Notes: generated by a model from the letters alone, not told the origin. Positions 1 to 11,399 are shown, counted from the stretch's first letter. The stretch is 64,000 bases of DNA from Ypsolopha sequella (GCA_934047225.1 OW203989.1:8779977-8843976); one strand, 5' to 3'. Made by a program: numbers and translations.

Positions 1-335
1 CACGACATGAATCCTCGTGTGGGTGTCAGAGATGTTCCGAGTGTGAACTGTGAAATTTAATGCAAGTCGGTACAGCCGCGTTTCAACGACGATTATAACG
101 TCCCAACGTGATAAGCGGTGAGCTCTATCGCCGTACTTCGGGCACAAATACACGCTTTTTAGGGCATGCAGATTTCCTTACGATGTTTTCCTTCAGCGTT
201 AAGCAAGTGGTAAGTAAGAACAAATACTATGCACATAAGTTCCGAAAAACTCATTTGCACATGCTGAACCGGGGATCGAACCTGGATCTCAAGATTGGGG
301 GGCCAGCATTCTAAGCCTGAGGTACCACAGCTTTA
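1..335 (-). repeat. tRNA-headed SINE relic
   Basis: Read on the minus strand, positions 335 to about 262 look like a degenerate tRNA. A perfect pol III B-box (GGTTCGATCCC type) lies at 272-282 and an A-box-like stretch near 317-328. The body that follows contains the block AAGGAAAACATCGTAAGGAA, which I remember as typical of lepidopteran SINEs. The distal 60 bp (1-60) recur inverted at 2110-2170. This is a transposed SINE, not a functional tRNA. The outer end may lie outside the window. Confidence 0.7.
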
Positions 336-345
336 AACTTAATCG

Positions 346-490
346 GTGTTACTACAAAACGGTGTTTAACTTTAGACAGTGTTTAAATCTGTTGTTGTCG
401 CCTTTTCTTTCATATTGTAAAAAGTGACAGCAACAGATTTAAACACTGTCTAAAGTTAAACATCGTTTAAACACCCTTTTGTAGTAACAC
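346..490. repeat. Small foldback MITE (about 145 bp)
   Basis: The two ends are near-perfect inverted repeats starting GTGTTACTAC and ending GTAGTAACAC. Each arm is about 55-65 bp around a short AT-rich loop at 401-424. The right arm has about 10 extra bases relative to the left. No coding capacity is visible and I could not define a target duplication. Confidence 0.75.
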
Positions 491-1194
491 AGAATTTGTT
501 TACATAAACAGGATTTCCTGATTAAATTTGTGGTTTTATAAAATGTATTCATAACACTTGATGCCTGATGATGTCGTAAAGCGACGAAACCGGTAGCAAA
601 CCCTTAAAAGGTAATTAAACATTATTATATTTGTGGAACTGAGTACCAAGGAGTTGTATTGAATTACTTTAATTGGTTTGAAAAATCATCGCAGAGCTAC
701 ATTTCAAGCCAGAGATGTAAAATACCAAAACTCAATTTAGCAGCTCTCTCTATTACAAAATAAAATGAATCTCCCGGAAATACTCGTAGCACAGCTACAA
801 TTTATTCAAAACAATTTGCCTTGCGCTGATGACTCAATGTTTAACTGCAGCTGCTCAAAAACATTTAAAGCAATTTTAACTAAAAAGGGAAAGAAAAAAT
901 ACAAAGTGCTTTAACAACGAACTTGATGGGAACCTAATGGTTTGTAATACATGACTGTTCTTACTTGGCCTTGTGCCAGGTCCATGGTTTAAGTGGCTTC
1001 GAAATTCCGTGCTCTGATGATATGCCTCCTTAGGTACATTATATTATACGATACAGCTGCTAAAGGAAAGTAGACAATTTTTTGCAACATTTGTTTTCGC
1101 CTACTGGCTTGAGTAATCAACTACTAACCCGGGTAGCAGGTTTGAATCCCGTAGTGGCATATTTGTGTTTGGTCTGCGTGCTTTGGAAGACACG
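491..1194. other. Non-coding stretch
   Basis: No convincing open frame. A weak B-box-like motif (GGTTTGAATCC, 1139-1149) followed by a GT-rich sequence suggests another decayed tRNA-derived SINE on the + strand, but no A-box is clear. The rest is unassigned AT-rich sequence. Confidence 0.4.
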
Positions 1195-1623
1195 TTAAGG
1201 CGATATGCGAAAAAAATACGGATGTTTATTTTCTGTGTATTTCGTGAAATACAATAAAAAATTTTAAAAAAATTCCGGTGTATGCATTTTGACTATATAA
1301 TCTAAGGTTTTGAAATTGAAAAACATATTTGGATAAATTTTCCTCGCTAGAAATAATTGTTGAAATGAGGTCTTCAAACACACTTTTTCTCCTCGTTTGA
1401 CGAATAGAAACCATATACAGAACTCAAACATATTTTATTAGGTGTGTTTCAACAATATCTAGAGATTTGATACTTATTTGAAATTTTGCTAGCCATTTTA
1501 GTTTTTTTAATAAAAATATAAAACCAACTTTTTTCCCTTTTGCCCTGAATCCGCCCCTCTCGCACTGCGCGATTTTTCGTTTGGAGTGACAGTGACAAAA
1601 ATAAAATTCGCATAGCCTCTTAA
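1195..1623 (+). repeat. Family A MITE, copy 1
   Basis: About 430 bp bounded by TTAA at both ends (1195-1198, 1620-1623). Terminal inverted repeats are GGCGATATGCGAA at the left and, read inward, GAGGCTATGCGAA at the right. The sequence is shared almost end to end with 63403-63825 and in more diverged form with 28190-28985 and 54952-55376. The TTAA target resembles that of piggyBac-type elements, but the superfamily is inferred. The right TTAA is also the left TTAA of the adjoining family C element. Confidence 0.8.
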
Positions 1624-2038
1624 GAGCGGTTTCGCAGCCGGATTGTGAAAAACCTGCCTTTTTCGAATTAATCGAAACAGAACACTTAAATTCAAAATTA
1701 ATTCAATAGTTATTCAACAAAACCTTATTACTTAAAATAAGGTTTTGTTGAATAACTTTTGAATGAATTTTGAATTTAAGTGTTCTATTTCGATTAATTT
1801 GAAAAAGGCCATTGTATTGTGTATGCTGCCATCGCAAAGTGTCCGTTAGTTTTTGTAAATTAGTATTTACAAAAATTTTATATTTGAAATCGTAATTAAC
1901 AGAAAACAATGGAAACTTTGCTATGGCAACATACACAATACATAGGTTATAAGGTTTTGTTATATAGCTATTAAGTGAATTTTGAATTTAAGTGTTCTGT
2001 TTCGATTAATTAGAAAAAGGCTGCAAAACCGCTCTTAA
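1620..2038 (+). repeat. Family C foldback MITE, copy 1
   Basis: Bounded by TTAA, with terminal inverted repeats beginning GAGCGGTTTCGCAGCCGG. The arms continue through a motif around TTAATCGAAACAGAACACTT. This copy is rearranged: the arm segment 1658-1729 is repeated in inverse orientation at 1736-1809 before the normal interior resumes. Other copies are at 3339-3713, 3893-4080 (one arm) and 6939-7351. Confidence 0.8.
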
Positions 2039-2109
2039 GCTATCCATATTTGTATCCGAAGTATGGCGATAAGGCTGGGATGTAATAATCGTCGGTAAAA
2101 CTTGAGTGT

Positions 2110-2170
2110 TCATTTCACATTCAACACTCGGCAATACCTCTGACACCCCTTCGGGGCTACATGTCGTGCC
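2110..2170 (+). repeat. 60-bp module shared with window start
   Basis: This stretch, containing CTCTGACACCC and ending CATGTCGTG, matches the reverse complement of 1-60. It is probably the tail of the same SINE family in opposite orientation. An AATAAA follows at about 2307. Confidence 0.6.
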
Positions 2171-2329
2171 TACGTATTTTTTTCTTGTAAGATTATGTAG
2201 TGTTGTTTGTAGTGTGTTTAATTTCGCCCGCGGGGCGGTAAATGTTGGAGTGCTTCATGCAATTTGTTGAAACATGGGTTTTTATATTCGTTAATTTGTT
2301 TCTGAAATAAAGCTTAAATATGCATTGTA

Positions 2330-2710
2330 CCGTTGCTGCTGAAACGTTTTGTTTACAGTAAAAATAAGCGCACGAAACGCTTGAATTACTTTTATTTTGT
2401 TCCGTACATAAACAACGGGATCCTATTATTAATAAGCCTCCTTTGTCTGTCTGTCAGTCTGTTACAGGGGTCTACAACTTCAGCCATTACAGGTAATCAG
2501 TTGAAAATTTCAGTTTTGCTATGGCCTCTAACACGGAAAATAACAAAAAAAAATTATACCCAATACCCATACAAAAAGCTTTAAAAAGGTTGTATTTTTT
2601 TAACGTTATCATGACCCCCCCTTATTTTCGAAACAAGAGGACCGAAAAATATGAAAAAAGTTATCGTAATAGGTGATCACGGAAAAATATAGTGGTTGAG
2701 ATACTAGGCT
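2330..2710. repeat. Family K interspersed repeat, copy 1
   Basis: Contains a CTGTCTGTCTGTCAG stretch and the block GGACCGAAAAATATGAAAAA, which recurs at 53334-53353. Together with 9120-9400 and 52500-53490 it belongs to a repeat very common in moth and butterfly genomes, as I recall. The 83-codon open frame here has no recognisable domain and is treated as chance. Confidence 0.6.
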
Positions 2711-3338
2711 TCTGTATCTCAGCGGTATCCGCGAATTGTTTGCCAGGCGCTACCATTTTAGCGGCTTGTTTTTGTCGGCTTAATCGCTGGCATCTCTATT
2801 TTTGTTATTTACCATAATATTTTTAGAGTTCTGTACCCGTATTGTGTGGTAGTACGAAACTCTTTGTGTTCTACTTGCACTTGATCAAATAATTTTTAGT
2901 TGTTTTAGCGTAAATGAAAAAGCTCAACAAACTATTCCTATTTGAAATTGTTTAAATATAGAGTATTCGGCGTTTAAAAATTTAGCTGGTATTATATCTT
3001 ACTTAATCACAAAACTTGAAAACCTCAAATCCACATAAAACTTAAGTACATTTAAACAGCTTAGATATGAGCCACAGTTTGTTAACACGTTAGCGGCTGC
3101 CAAAACCATTCACAGCCAGTGGTTAACACGATGCTTTCCACGATTTGGCTCAAGCACAGCTAATGTGGGAATGAGATAGGGTTTAGCAGCTGGCACCGGT
3201 TTAACTATCAAGTCGGTATTTTAAAACGATACTCTTTGCGAAATCCGGGGAAATTTTCTTCACTTTGATATTTTGTAACGATCCATATGTGTTTTTCCAT
3301 TTTTCTAAAACGTCTGTAGAATAACAACCTAGATTGTG
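2711..3338. other. Non-coding stretch
   Basis: AT-rich sequence without a recognisable gene, RNA or repeat copy within this window. Confidence 0.4.
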
Positions 3339-3713
3339 TTAAGAGCGGTTTAGCAGCAATATTGTGAAAAACCCGTCTTTTTATAATTAATCGAAACAGA
3401 ACACTTATATTCAAAATTTACTCAGTAGTTCCTCAACAAAACCTTATTACCTATGTTTTGTATACAGTTTCCATTGGTTTCTGTAAATTAGAATCTTAAA
3501 GTTTTATTTTTGAAATTCTAATTTACAGAGACCAATGGAAATTTTGCAATGGCAGCATACACAATAAATAGGTTTTGTTGAATAACTATTGAGTAAATTT
3601 GAATTCTTCTGTGAATTCTTTGTGAAGATTTGTGAAATTCTTTGAAGTGTTCTGTTTCGATTAATTAGAAAAAAGCGGGTTTTTCACAATGCTTTTAGCA
3701 AAACGGGTCTTAA
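3339..3713 (+). repeat. Family C foldback MITE, copy 2
   Basis: TTAA at 3339-3342 and 3710-3713 flank a foldback with the AAGAGCGGTTT start and the AATTAATCGAAACAGAACAC arm motif. The centre holds a hairpin around AATTCTAATTTACAG. The terminal repeats have several substitutions, so it is older than copy 1. Confidence 0.75.
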
Positions 3714-3892
3714 AAATTTTAGAGTCATGTTGTAAAATAATATAAATCATCATCCATCATTATTTAAAATTTCAATTTTATATCGTAGGAAATCAATGAC
3801 GTAGGGGCCTTTACATATATTATCGGCAATCTGTATAATCTTGTATTCTATTGAATACCTAAGCATTCTATAGACTACCTTTGTTCAAGAGC

Positions 3893-4080
3893 GGTTTCGC
3901 AGCCGGATTGTGAAAAACCCGCCTTTTTCTAATTAATCGAAACAGAACATTTAAATTCAAAATTCACTCCATACTTATTCAACAAAATCTTATAACCTAT
4001 GAACTGTGTATGTTGCAATTGCTATTTTTCCATTGGTTTCTGTAAATTAGAACTTCAACATTTTTTAAATTCAAAATTGA
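3893..4080 (+). repeat. Family C MITE, single-arm remnant
   Basis: Starts TTCAAGAGCGGTTTCGC and follows the family C left arm through the centre at about 4045, where homology ends. The right arm is missing, so this is a truncated copy. Confidence 0.7.
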
Positions 4081-5182
4081 GTAACATCTTAAATTATCGT
4101 GGTTACATTAAAAGTCACACTGTATATAATTCCTAGGTGTTGCTTACATTACCTAGGTACAGTATGCAATAATTAACCATATAAATATTTTACACGTTGC
4201 CATGACGACCCGGTATTGTATAGTATAACTAGATTTCTATACAATGACTGAATAACATACATTTCCTGTGACATATACATAAAACATCGTCCAGGCGTCA
4301 TGGTCACCATAAGTCAACGAGACTGTCTCCTACATGAAGATTTCTATTTATTTTCAATTGCGTTTAAAAAGCCAAGAACAGTTGTAACATTATTTTTTCG
4401 ATATGTCAAAATAACGAAGTTAATAGCAAACAAAGTGAACTTAACGGCATGTCTCGTGACGTCTTCTGACACAATTTCTCACTAAAAATGATAAATATCC
4501 CTATTGCTAACTTCGGTAATAATAGGAATTTTTAAAAATTCGAAAAGTTTTGTGCTCTGACTAATTACTTAGCAGTTACTATAAAAAATATACTGATATT
4601 TAACTACTGGAGACGTGTCCATTATTACTTTATTTTGATTTCAAAATAGTGCTTCTTATTTTTAGATACATTCATACATGTGAGAACATATATTCACGCC
4701 TGTCTCCCAGGGAGGTAGGCAGAGACTACAGATTTACGTCTGCTACGATGTAACAGATGAGTACACCTCTTTCGCTTCAACATCCATCAATCTAGTCATA
4801 CAAGCTTTTCTATTCCGGAAACTTTTTATTGATACAGCACATTCATTTAAATACGTCAACCCTAGAACCTCCCTTCATAGGGCTGGGGCTGCCAATGTTT
4901 TCATTACAAGAAACTTATTTTTAATTCCAAATACGTAGTGTTTTTTCTTTAACTCACCTACTGAGTGTGACTTTGTGCCGTAAATTATTCTTAGCTCCAG
5001 TATAATGGCCTAATGGTTGCCACCACGTCTCATTAAACCATTCTTTAACTTAGGAATGTGAGTTATTTGCGCAAAACAACCGCGGGATTTCATTATTTCA
5101 TAGCTTTTTCACTTAAAGTACAAATACTCAACGCCATGTGGTAATAACTTCAAAAATTGAAGTAGAACATTCTCAGTTGTTA
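4081..5182. other. Non-coding stretch with a short repeat
   Basis: No gene seen. Positions about 4660-4800 include CACGCCTGTCTCCCAGGGAG and GTAGGCAGAGACTAC, a motif set I recall as a common lepidopteran repeat. A related fragment occurs near 55620-55670 (CACGCCTGTCTTTCAGAGG). The 61-codon frame at 4300-4485 shows no domain. Confidence 0.5.
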
Positions 5183-5320
5183 TTAGATACGGCTTGAACA
5201 CTCACGTGTGATTGTTGTTGACTATATGCCAACCGTTTCACCGATACAATTTCGGCATTATCAAGGCGAGTGAGCGTCTAAGAACAACAATCACACGTGA
5301 GTGTTTTAGCCGTATGTAAT
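5183..5320. repeat. Family F foldback element, copy 1
   Basis: Inverted arms of about 33 bp (5187-5220 and 5283-5314) share ACTCACGTGTGATTGTTGTT. The core holds a second motif, CCGTTTCACCGATACAATTT. Half copies occur at 32733-32785 and a split copy spans 61370-61915, so this is a mobile family and not a unique hairpin. Confidence 0.75.
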
Positions 5321-5649
5321 AATAATTTAGTATGTCAGCTTACGCGAGTTTTAGTAATATTATAGAACATTCTTATCGACGGGATTATAAACAACCTTTT
5401 TATGTTAAGATTTCTTGTATCCAAACGTAAAGAAGCTAATGAATGGCTTCGAATAAGTAGACTGAAAGAAAATTATATCGAAACCGAACACGAACGCTTC
5501 CCTCCTTTGTTAAGTTCATAAACCAAGGTCGAAGCGACCCTGAAAGTTGATGAAAGATCGAAATTCGCGTGCTCAAATTCCTTACAGACATCGCTGGTCT
5601 ATTTCAGGGTGAAGTGGCATAAGCTACCGAAATTATTAGAGCAAAAATG

Positions 5650-6010
5650 AACGTGCAAAATCAGTGGGGGCACTGATCGAGCGTGCCGTGCACTTCGATC
5701 GAGGCTAGCAAGGCGCGGAGGAAACGTCAGGAAAATCGAATTTCCCTACCGTACCGGCTGGCAGTCGAGGCTGAGGTGGCGTGGCGAGCACGCGCACCGA
5801 GCGCCCGCGCGCTCTATCCCACGGTGCACCCAACACCTGACACACCGCGCCGCGCCTCCGCTGTCTGCCATCCGACGTCGTCGCGCCAAGCGATCCACAG
5901 CGCTTTCCAAAATTCGAAAACAAAGTTCGCGCCATCCTAAAAACAAAAACCAACCGACCAGTGCTCAAAAAAAGTTTAGTGTCTTTAAAAAAAATCTCAG
6001 CCAAATGGTG
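5650..6010 (+). promoter_or_regulatory. GC-rich block, possible promoter or first exon
   Basis: About 300 bp of high-GC, CpG-rich DNA (about 5680-5930) sits in an otherwise AT-rich window. It is followed by a short A-rich leader and a start-like context AGCCAAATGGTG at about 6000. Open frames on both strands here are expected from GC bias and show no domain. The arrangement fits the promoter and 5' untranslated exon of a + strand gene, but no splice donor is clear and no downstream exon can be tied to it. Confidence 0.4.
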
Positions 6011-6130
6011 TATGTGGTGGGCTAATTAGGGGATTATAGCATTATGGGTTTGGCAACGACCGTCCCAAACCTGGGTCAGTTAGTCGCCTGACAGCATAAA
6101 TTCGTACTCGTTTCTTACGTTATGAAAAGG

Positions 6131-6138
6131 TGACGTCA
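6131..6138. promoter_or_regulatory. CRE-type palindrome TGACGTCA
   Basis: A perfect CREB/ATF site (TGACGTCA) about 130 bp downstream of the GC-rich block. Seven more perfect copies occur in the window, so functional significance at this one is only suggested by its position. Confidence 0.35.
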
Positions 6139-6938
6139 TTTCTGCGGTCGCTTTTGTAAATTTGTCGGTTTTTAAATGTGATTAATTTTTTAAGTGATAA
6201 TTTTAATTAAAATACGTCGTAGTTGCATCGTCTCGTTTCAAAGTGTTTTCTAAAGTGAAAAGTGTTGTTTATTATTTTTTCCTATTAAGTAGAGACCTTC
6301 GATTCTTATTGATTTTGCAAATACCTACAATTGAATGCATTGTCTGAGCAATCAATTCGTAGGTAATACTTATAGGTTCCATTAATTTAGTGTACAGATA
6401 ATTGTTTTGCTCTTGTACATTTTATAACTCGTTTAAATTTAAAAGGTTAAAATAAGTAGACAATTTATACCTATGAAGCTAAGTTTAAATAAACAACTAC
6501 TTTATTTTTTTATAGCGCGTGTACTTGGACTGCTATTTTGAAATTAAATGAACAATTTTCTCAAACAAAACAAACCCGCGCAAATGAAAAAAAAAGGTAA
6601 TTATATTTTTTTCATTTGTGTCGATATTTTTCTTTGTGAAAGCTGTTTTGTACAGCCAGTAGAGTATTGTGGTTTCATTAAAAGATAGAAATCTTGTTAC
6701 ACCCGGTAGATGTACAGCTATTCGACACAAACGACTTCATATATCTATTGAACTAGTTGGGAAATAGTTAAATAATAAGTAGTGAAACAGTAATTATTCA
6801 TCCAAATGTAGAATAATTTTAATATTCATCAACAAGGACAGACAAAACCATTAATTTTCAAGTCATTAGAAAAAAGAATATCATAAATATACTTAGGAAT
6901 AAAACAACCACAGATAAAAAGTGTGGTAATTTCTTATA
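6139..6938. other. Non-coding stretch
   Basis: AT-rich, no supported gene. A short hairpin-like pair around 6583-6616 (AAATGAAAAAAA against TTTTTTTCATTTG) is the only structure noted. Confidence 0.4.
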
Positions 6939-7351
6939 TTAAGAGTGGTTTCACAGCTGGATTGTGAAATACCCGCCTTTTTAAATTAATCGAAACAGAA
7001 CACTTATATTCAAAATTCTCTCAAAAGTTATTCAATAAAGCTTTATTACCTATGTATTGTGTATGTTGCTATCGCAAAGTTTCTATTGATTTCCGTAAAT
7101 TAGAATTTCAAAAATTTTGAATTGAAAACATTTTGAAATTCTAATTTACTGAAACCAATGGAAACTTTGCGAATGCAGTATCATAATAAGGTTTATTTTT
7201 TTAATATATTTTTATATAATAAACATAATATATTTTTTTACATTAAATAAGATTTTGTTAAATAACTATTAAGTGAATTTTAAATTGAAGTGATCTGGAT
7301 TAATAAGAAAAAGGCGGGTATTTCACAATCCGGCTGCGATACCGCTTTTAA
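6939..7351 (+). repeat. Family C foldback MITE, copy 4
   Basis: TTAA at 6939-6942 and 7348-7351. The right end carries TTCACAATCCGGCTGCGA, the inverse of the family's left end. An extra AT-rich block (about 7185-7250) enlarges the centre. Confidence 0.75.
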
Positions 7352-7388
7352 TATCGTTGCCTGAATTTTTGCGTGGCAATATCACTTA

Positions 7389-8299
7389 GGCCCACTTGCA
7401 GCATGATCGAGAAAAAAATACTTAACCCTCGGGTTAACTAACCCAGGGGAAGAGTTAACTAACCCGACATTTCATAAGTCCTATTGCACCATGATAATAT
7501 CGAAGCGGCTCAGATAAAGAACCATATCTGAGCTAAGCGGGTAAGTAATCCAGATTGTTTGACATTTGACATTTATTTAGAATGTTACCATAAAGTAATT
7601 AGTTGTAACCAATGAGGTATAGTATCTATATAATGTCATTGGAACAACACAATTTAAGTCAAACTAGTAACATTACTTCGCTAACCTGAGTTTAACTCGA
7701 GATGAGAGTGGGGTTAAATTCTGATGACTTAGGCCCACTTGCAGCATGATCAACAAAAAAATCCTTAACCCTCGGGTTTACTAACCCAAGGAAAGAGTTA
7801 ACTAACCCGACATTTCATTAGTCCTATTGCACCATGATAAAATCGAAGCGGGTTAGTAAACCCAAGCTAAGCGATTGTTTGACATTTGACAATTACATAA
7901 AATGTTACCATAAAGTAATTCATTGTAACCAATGAGGTATAGTATCTATATAATGTCATCGGAAACAACATAATTTAAGTCAAACTGGTAACATTACTTT
8001 GCTAACCCGAGTTTAACTCGAAGTGAGAGTCGGGTTAAATTCTGATGACTTTCTCTTAGTTTAACCCTAGCTTAACCCGAGATTTTGATTGGTGCAAGAG
8101 AGATTTTTTTTAACCCTCTACTTTTTGACTTAACCCGAGTTAAAGTCGAGTTAAGAACATGCTGCAAGTGGGCCTTACTCTTAGTTTAACCCTAGTTTAA
8201 CCGGAGATTTTGATTGGTGCAAGAGAAATTTTTCTTAACCCTCTATTTTTTGACTTAACCCGAGTTAAAGTCGAGTTAAGAACATGCTGCAAGTGGGAT
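7389..8299 (+). repeat. Family D MITE, outer copy (Harbinger-like)
   Basis: Terminal inverted repeats GGCCCACTTGCAGCATG and CATGCTGCAAGTGGG flank the element, with TTA at 7386-7388 and 8300-8302. A TTA target plus a GGCC...TTGCA terminus fits PIF/Harbinger (Tourist-like) elements. The copy is split by a second copy of itself (7732-8174). Its own left part is 7389-7728 and its right part 8178-8299. Confidence 0.75.
7732..8174 (+). repeat. Family D MITE, nested inner copy
   Basis: A complete copy (about 443 bp) inside another copy of the same family, in the same orientation. It is flanked by TTA on both sides (7729-7731, 8175-8177), the duplicated target. Its interior repeats the outer copy closely, including GAGTTTAACTCGA and TAACCCGAGTTAAAG. 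Confidence 0.8.
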
Positions 8300-8302
8300 T
8301 TA

Positions 8303-9119
8303 GTGGCATTCATAGGAAAAAACTGTGACATTTAGATCGAGCTATGTAATGGCTTTTGCACTGAAATACCTTGCTATTTTTGTCTCCAAGTAAATGTTAA
8401 TTTCCTACCCAACCCACGTAAATTAGGTCTCCAAAATGTCTATCTCATCAAGTATACGAAAACAAAACTGTTTGTCCTTGTATCTTAGTGTTTTGTGCTA
8501 GAATTGCTTGCACTTTACAAGTACATATAGTAGCTACTATACCCGTAAGTATATCAATAAGTACATCAATATGTATAATAAATCAGTAGAACCCGGCGTG
8601 TCTGTACATTGAAGAAAAGTAATAAAAATAGAAAGGGGGTGACTACAGAAGAGTAACAGAAAACAACTTCTGTTTGTTCGCGCACGTCTCCGAAACCACT
8701 AAATGGATTTCTTTATTATAATTGTAGTAACCCTGGCCAACATATAGGTTACAAGGGGGTGTTAATGAAAAAACTCCCAAGCCCAAAACGGGGCAGAGTT
8801 GAATAAACGTGGGCGGAGCCGCGGGCAAAAGGGCGGTTATATTTTTAACATACATATAATTATATATATGTTAAATTTACTTAAGTTTTACAATGAAGTG
8901 TGAACAAACGTGTTACACAACACATACAAAAACAATCCAACGTTGTGTGTGCAAACAGACCGCGGGTGCTTGTGATTTTAGAGGGATCTTGAGCTTTTAG
9001 GACAACAAGATTGTGAACATTAGTAGGAATACGGGACTCACCGTGAGCCGAAACAAAAATTATTTAGAAACAATATATAAACATTCACATGGCTATTATA
9101 TGACTTGCTTAGTGAAATT
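8303..9119. other. Non-coding stretch
   Basis: No gene or repeat recognised. The 70-codon frame on the minus strand (8643-8855) lacks any domain. Confidence 0.4.
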
Positions 9120-9400
9120 ATAGAGTATGGACAACGTTTAACGTTAAAAAAAACGAATTTTTCGTGGTTTTTTATAATTTCCTTTGGGTTTTAATTTCTT
9201 TTATTTTTATATATTTGCCGTGGTAGAAGCTATAACTTTATATGTATTTTGTGAAAATTTCAACTGGCTACCCATAACGGCTATAGACCCCTGTGACAGA
9301 CGGCCAGATAAACAGACAGACAGCGGAGACTTAGTAATAGTGTCCCGTTTGGCACCCTTCGTGGAAGGAACCCTAAAAAGAAGGAAAATACCTTGCTTGC
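9120..9400 (+). repeat. Family K repeat, copy 2
   Basis: Contains TGTGAAAATTTCAACTGGCT, a GACAGACAGACAGCGGAG run, then TTAGTAATAGTGTCCCGTTT and GGAACCCTAAAAA. This ordered set is, as I recall it, one of the most frequent interspersed repeats in Lepidoptera. It directly abuts the LINE relic that follows. Confidence 0.7.
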
Positions 9401-9404
9401 GAAA

Positions 9405-10525
9405 GAGAAATCACATGTGGGGTACCCCAAGGTAGGGTCCTAGGTCCCTTGTTATTTTTACTGTACGTAAATGGCTTGCTTAAAAATATTGCGAATCCTA
9501 TGGTTTTATTTGCTGATGACAGCATCAAATGTAACAACATAAATAATAATGAAAATATTATTAATGATATATTTTATCTATATTTGCAAATACATTGTTT
9601 GCAAGTTTGAACAAATAAAATTTATTGAAAAAGGTGTTACTTTGCGGAACTCCATCATGTTTAGCGGAATATTGCAAATTATTAATATATCCACAAATTT
9701 GAACAAAACCAAAATAATTTATTTCTATCAACGTATCAACAAAACACTAAACCTCAAAAATCTCCAACGTATTTGTGACAAAATTTCTAACTCATTTGGA
9801 AATTTCAAGCAGCACTAATTTGTTTAAAACTATGAAAATCTGTATATCTTTTATACTCGTACAAACTGTCCAATATTGTTCGTAGTGATGTGTTTTGAAC
9901 AGCCAACCATGGTATTGTTGCGTCTATTATGCGTTATGGAATAATCTTCTGGGGAAATTCAACTATCTAATCTCTTCTATTCAAGGCCCAAAATAGGTGT
10001 ATGAGGTCCATATGTGGATAGAGTCAAAGAGAAAATTGTGAACCATACTTTAAATGACTGAAAATTTTGACCATTTTACATTTTCAAAGTTGCCATTTTT
10101 GTGAAAACAAGTCCGAACCTCTTTGTTGGGGTTTCCCAGGTACATTAAGATAATGGGACAATTGTGTTTGAGAAGCTCAAAAACAACACTTTTGCAAAGC
10201 AGTATTTATACATATTCTGTATGCATGCAAAGATTTATGATAAAATCTCTAAACCCATTAAAAATTTTAATAATATTATATTTTTACCATATGCAAAAAT
10301 AAAATTATTGATTTTCTGAATGGTACCTTTAATTAATAGTATGTTAAAAAAAATTAATCCTTTATTTGTGTACCTATTTTAGTTTTGCATTATATTCATG
10401 AATTACTATGTGTAAATACTTTATACTTTTAACATTTTTACGCCGACAGGCCGAACAAAGAGCTAATTTTTTTCATTCCTATCATCCTGCTGCATCCTAC
10501 TTATGTTCATAAATAAATTATTCAT
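9405..10525 (+). pseudogene. Jockey-type LINE reverse transcriptase relic
   Basis: Translated fragments match the end of a non-LTR (Jockey-clade) reverse transcriptase. Near 9417-9440 is GVPQG, then a stop codon, then VLGPLLFLLYVNGLL, followed by VLFADDS around 9500-9525, which is the catalytic F-A-D-D motif. NLNKTKIIYF follows near 9700. Further on, in shifted frames, RYGIIFWGNS (about 9930-9960) and the KAQNRCMRSICG segment (about 9985-10020) match the family's C-terminal region. At least one stop and several frameshifts break the frame and the 5' half is absent. An AATAAA-containing AT tail follows near 10510. It is an old 5'-truncated copy and cannot be active. Confidence 0.8.
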
Positions 10526-11063
10526 ATTTTTATTCTACAGGTATATGTTTTCAACATAGTGTCCCAAATAGTCGCGGTGAACTAATTTTGGTCTAGTTAC
10601 ATCCCTTTTCGTTTGTGCACTTTATCGCGGTGTTTATTATGTATTTCAAGTTCGACCAAGTGTAAACAATCATCCGTATCAACATTCAATATTTTCACTC
10701 CAGTTTTGGCTAATTCCTGCATGAGGAACCCTATACAATCAATTTAACGAATTAAAACCCGTGTCCTGCAGAGGGTGGGTGGTTCGTGTTGCATGCCATG
10801 ACGGTTTGATAAAGTCGTTACAGCGTAATCACTGCATAAAACTACTATTTGAGGTCATTTCATTACGTCATACCATGCAATCTTTGCCAATTTGTTTTGA
10901 TGTGCCCTATAAATGTATCAGAATTTTTCTTTTAAGATATTCATTAAAAAATTCTAGTGGCACCGGTATAAATAGAGTTATTAGAATGGAATAAATGCCA
11001 ACGTTGAAAAAAGTCATATTTCCCGACAAAATTAATGTGTCTTTTTGTTAGATTTTTGTTGGG
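10526..11063. other. Non-coding stretch
   Basis: No supported gene. A 77-codon frame at 10761-10994 is unrecognised and probably chance. Confidence 0.4.
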
Positions 11064-11170
11064 AACTTATTTGACAGGACTAAACTTAATTTAAGCGTTA
11101 TGTCTTTTTCTTTCTGTGTTAAAAGGACAAAGACGGGTTAAAATAAGGTTAATCCTGTCAGATAAGTTAA
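11064..11170. repeat. Family E MITE, short copy
   Basis: Inverted ends AACTTATTTGACAGGACTAA and TTAATCCTGTCAGATAAGTT enclose about 70 bp with TTTTTCTTTCTGTGTT and AAAGGACAAAGACGGG. The larger copy at 44143-44710 has the same termini and inner blocks. Confidence 0.75.
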
Positions 11171-11399
11171 GTCATGCTACACCAAATCGACACCTTTGAC
11201 TACTTTTATTTTGAAGCATGAAACATGAAACGACGCGTTTGGTTTGTGATTATGATCTACATAAATAAAAAATAAAATATATCACGGAGCTTACTTAGTT
11301 AGCATTTGTTATTGAAACAAAAAAGAGGTTCTGCTTTCTGTTTCAAATATTATTAGTCCTTTAAATTATCCAGTAAAACAATAATTACTGACAATTACT

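Noticed and set aside
272..328. Functional tRNA gene on the minus strand
   Set aside because: B-box is perfect but acceptor and anticodon stems do not pair; the SINE body follows directly.
5683..6004. Overlapping open frames of 85 and 99 codons on both strands in the GC-rich block
   Set aside because: GC-rich DNA lacks stop codons by chance; neither frame has a domain or convincing start context.
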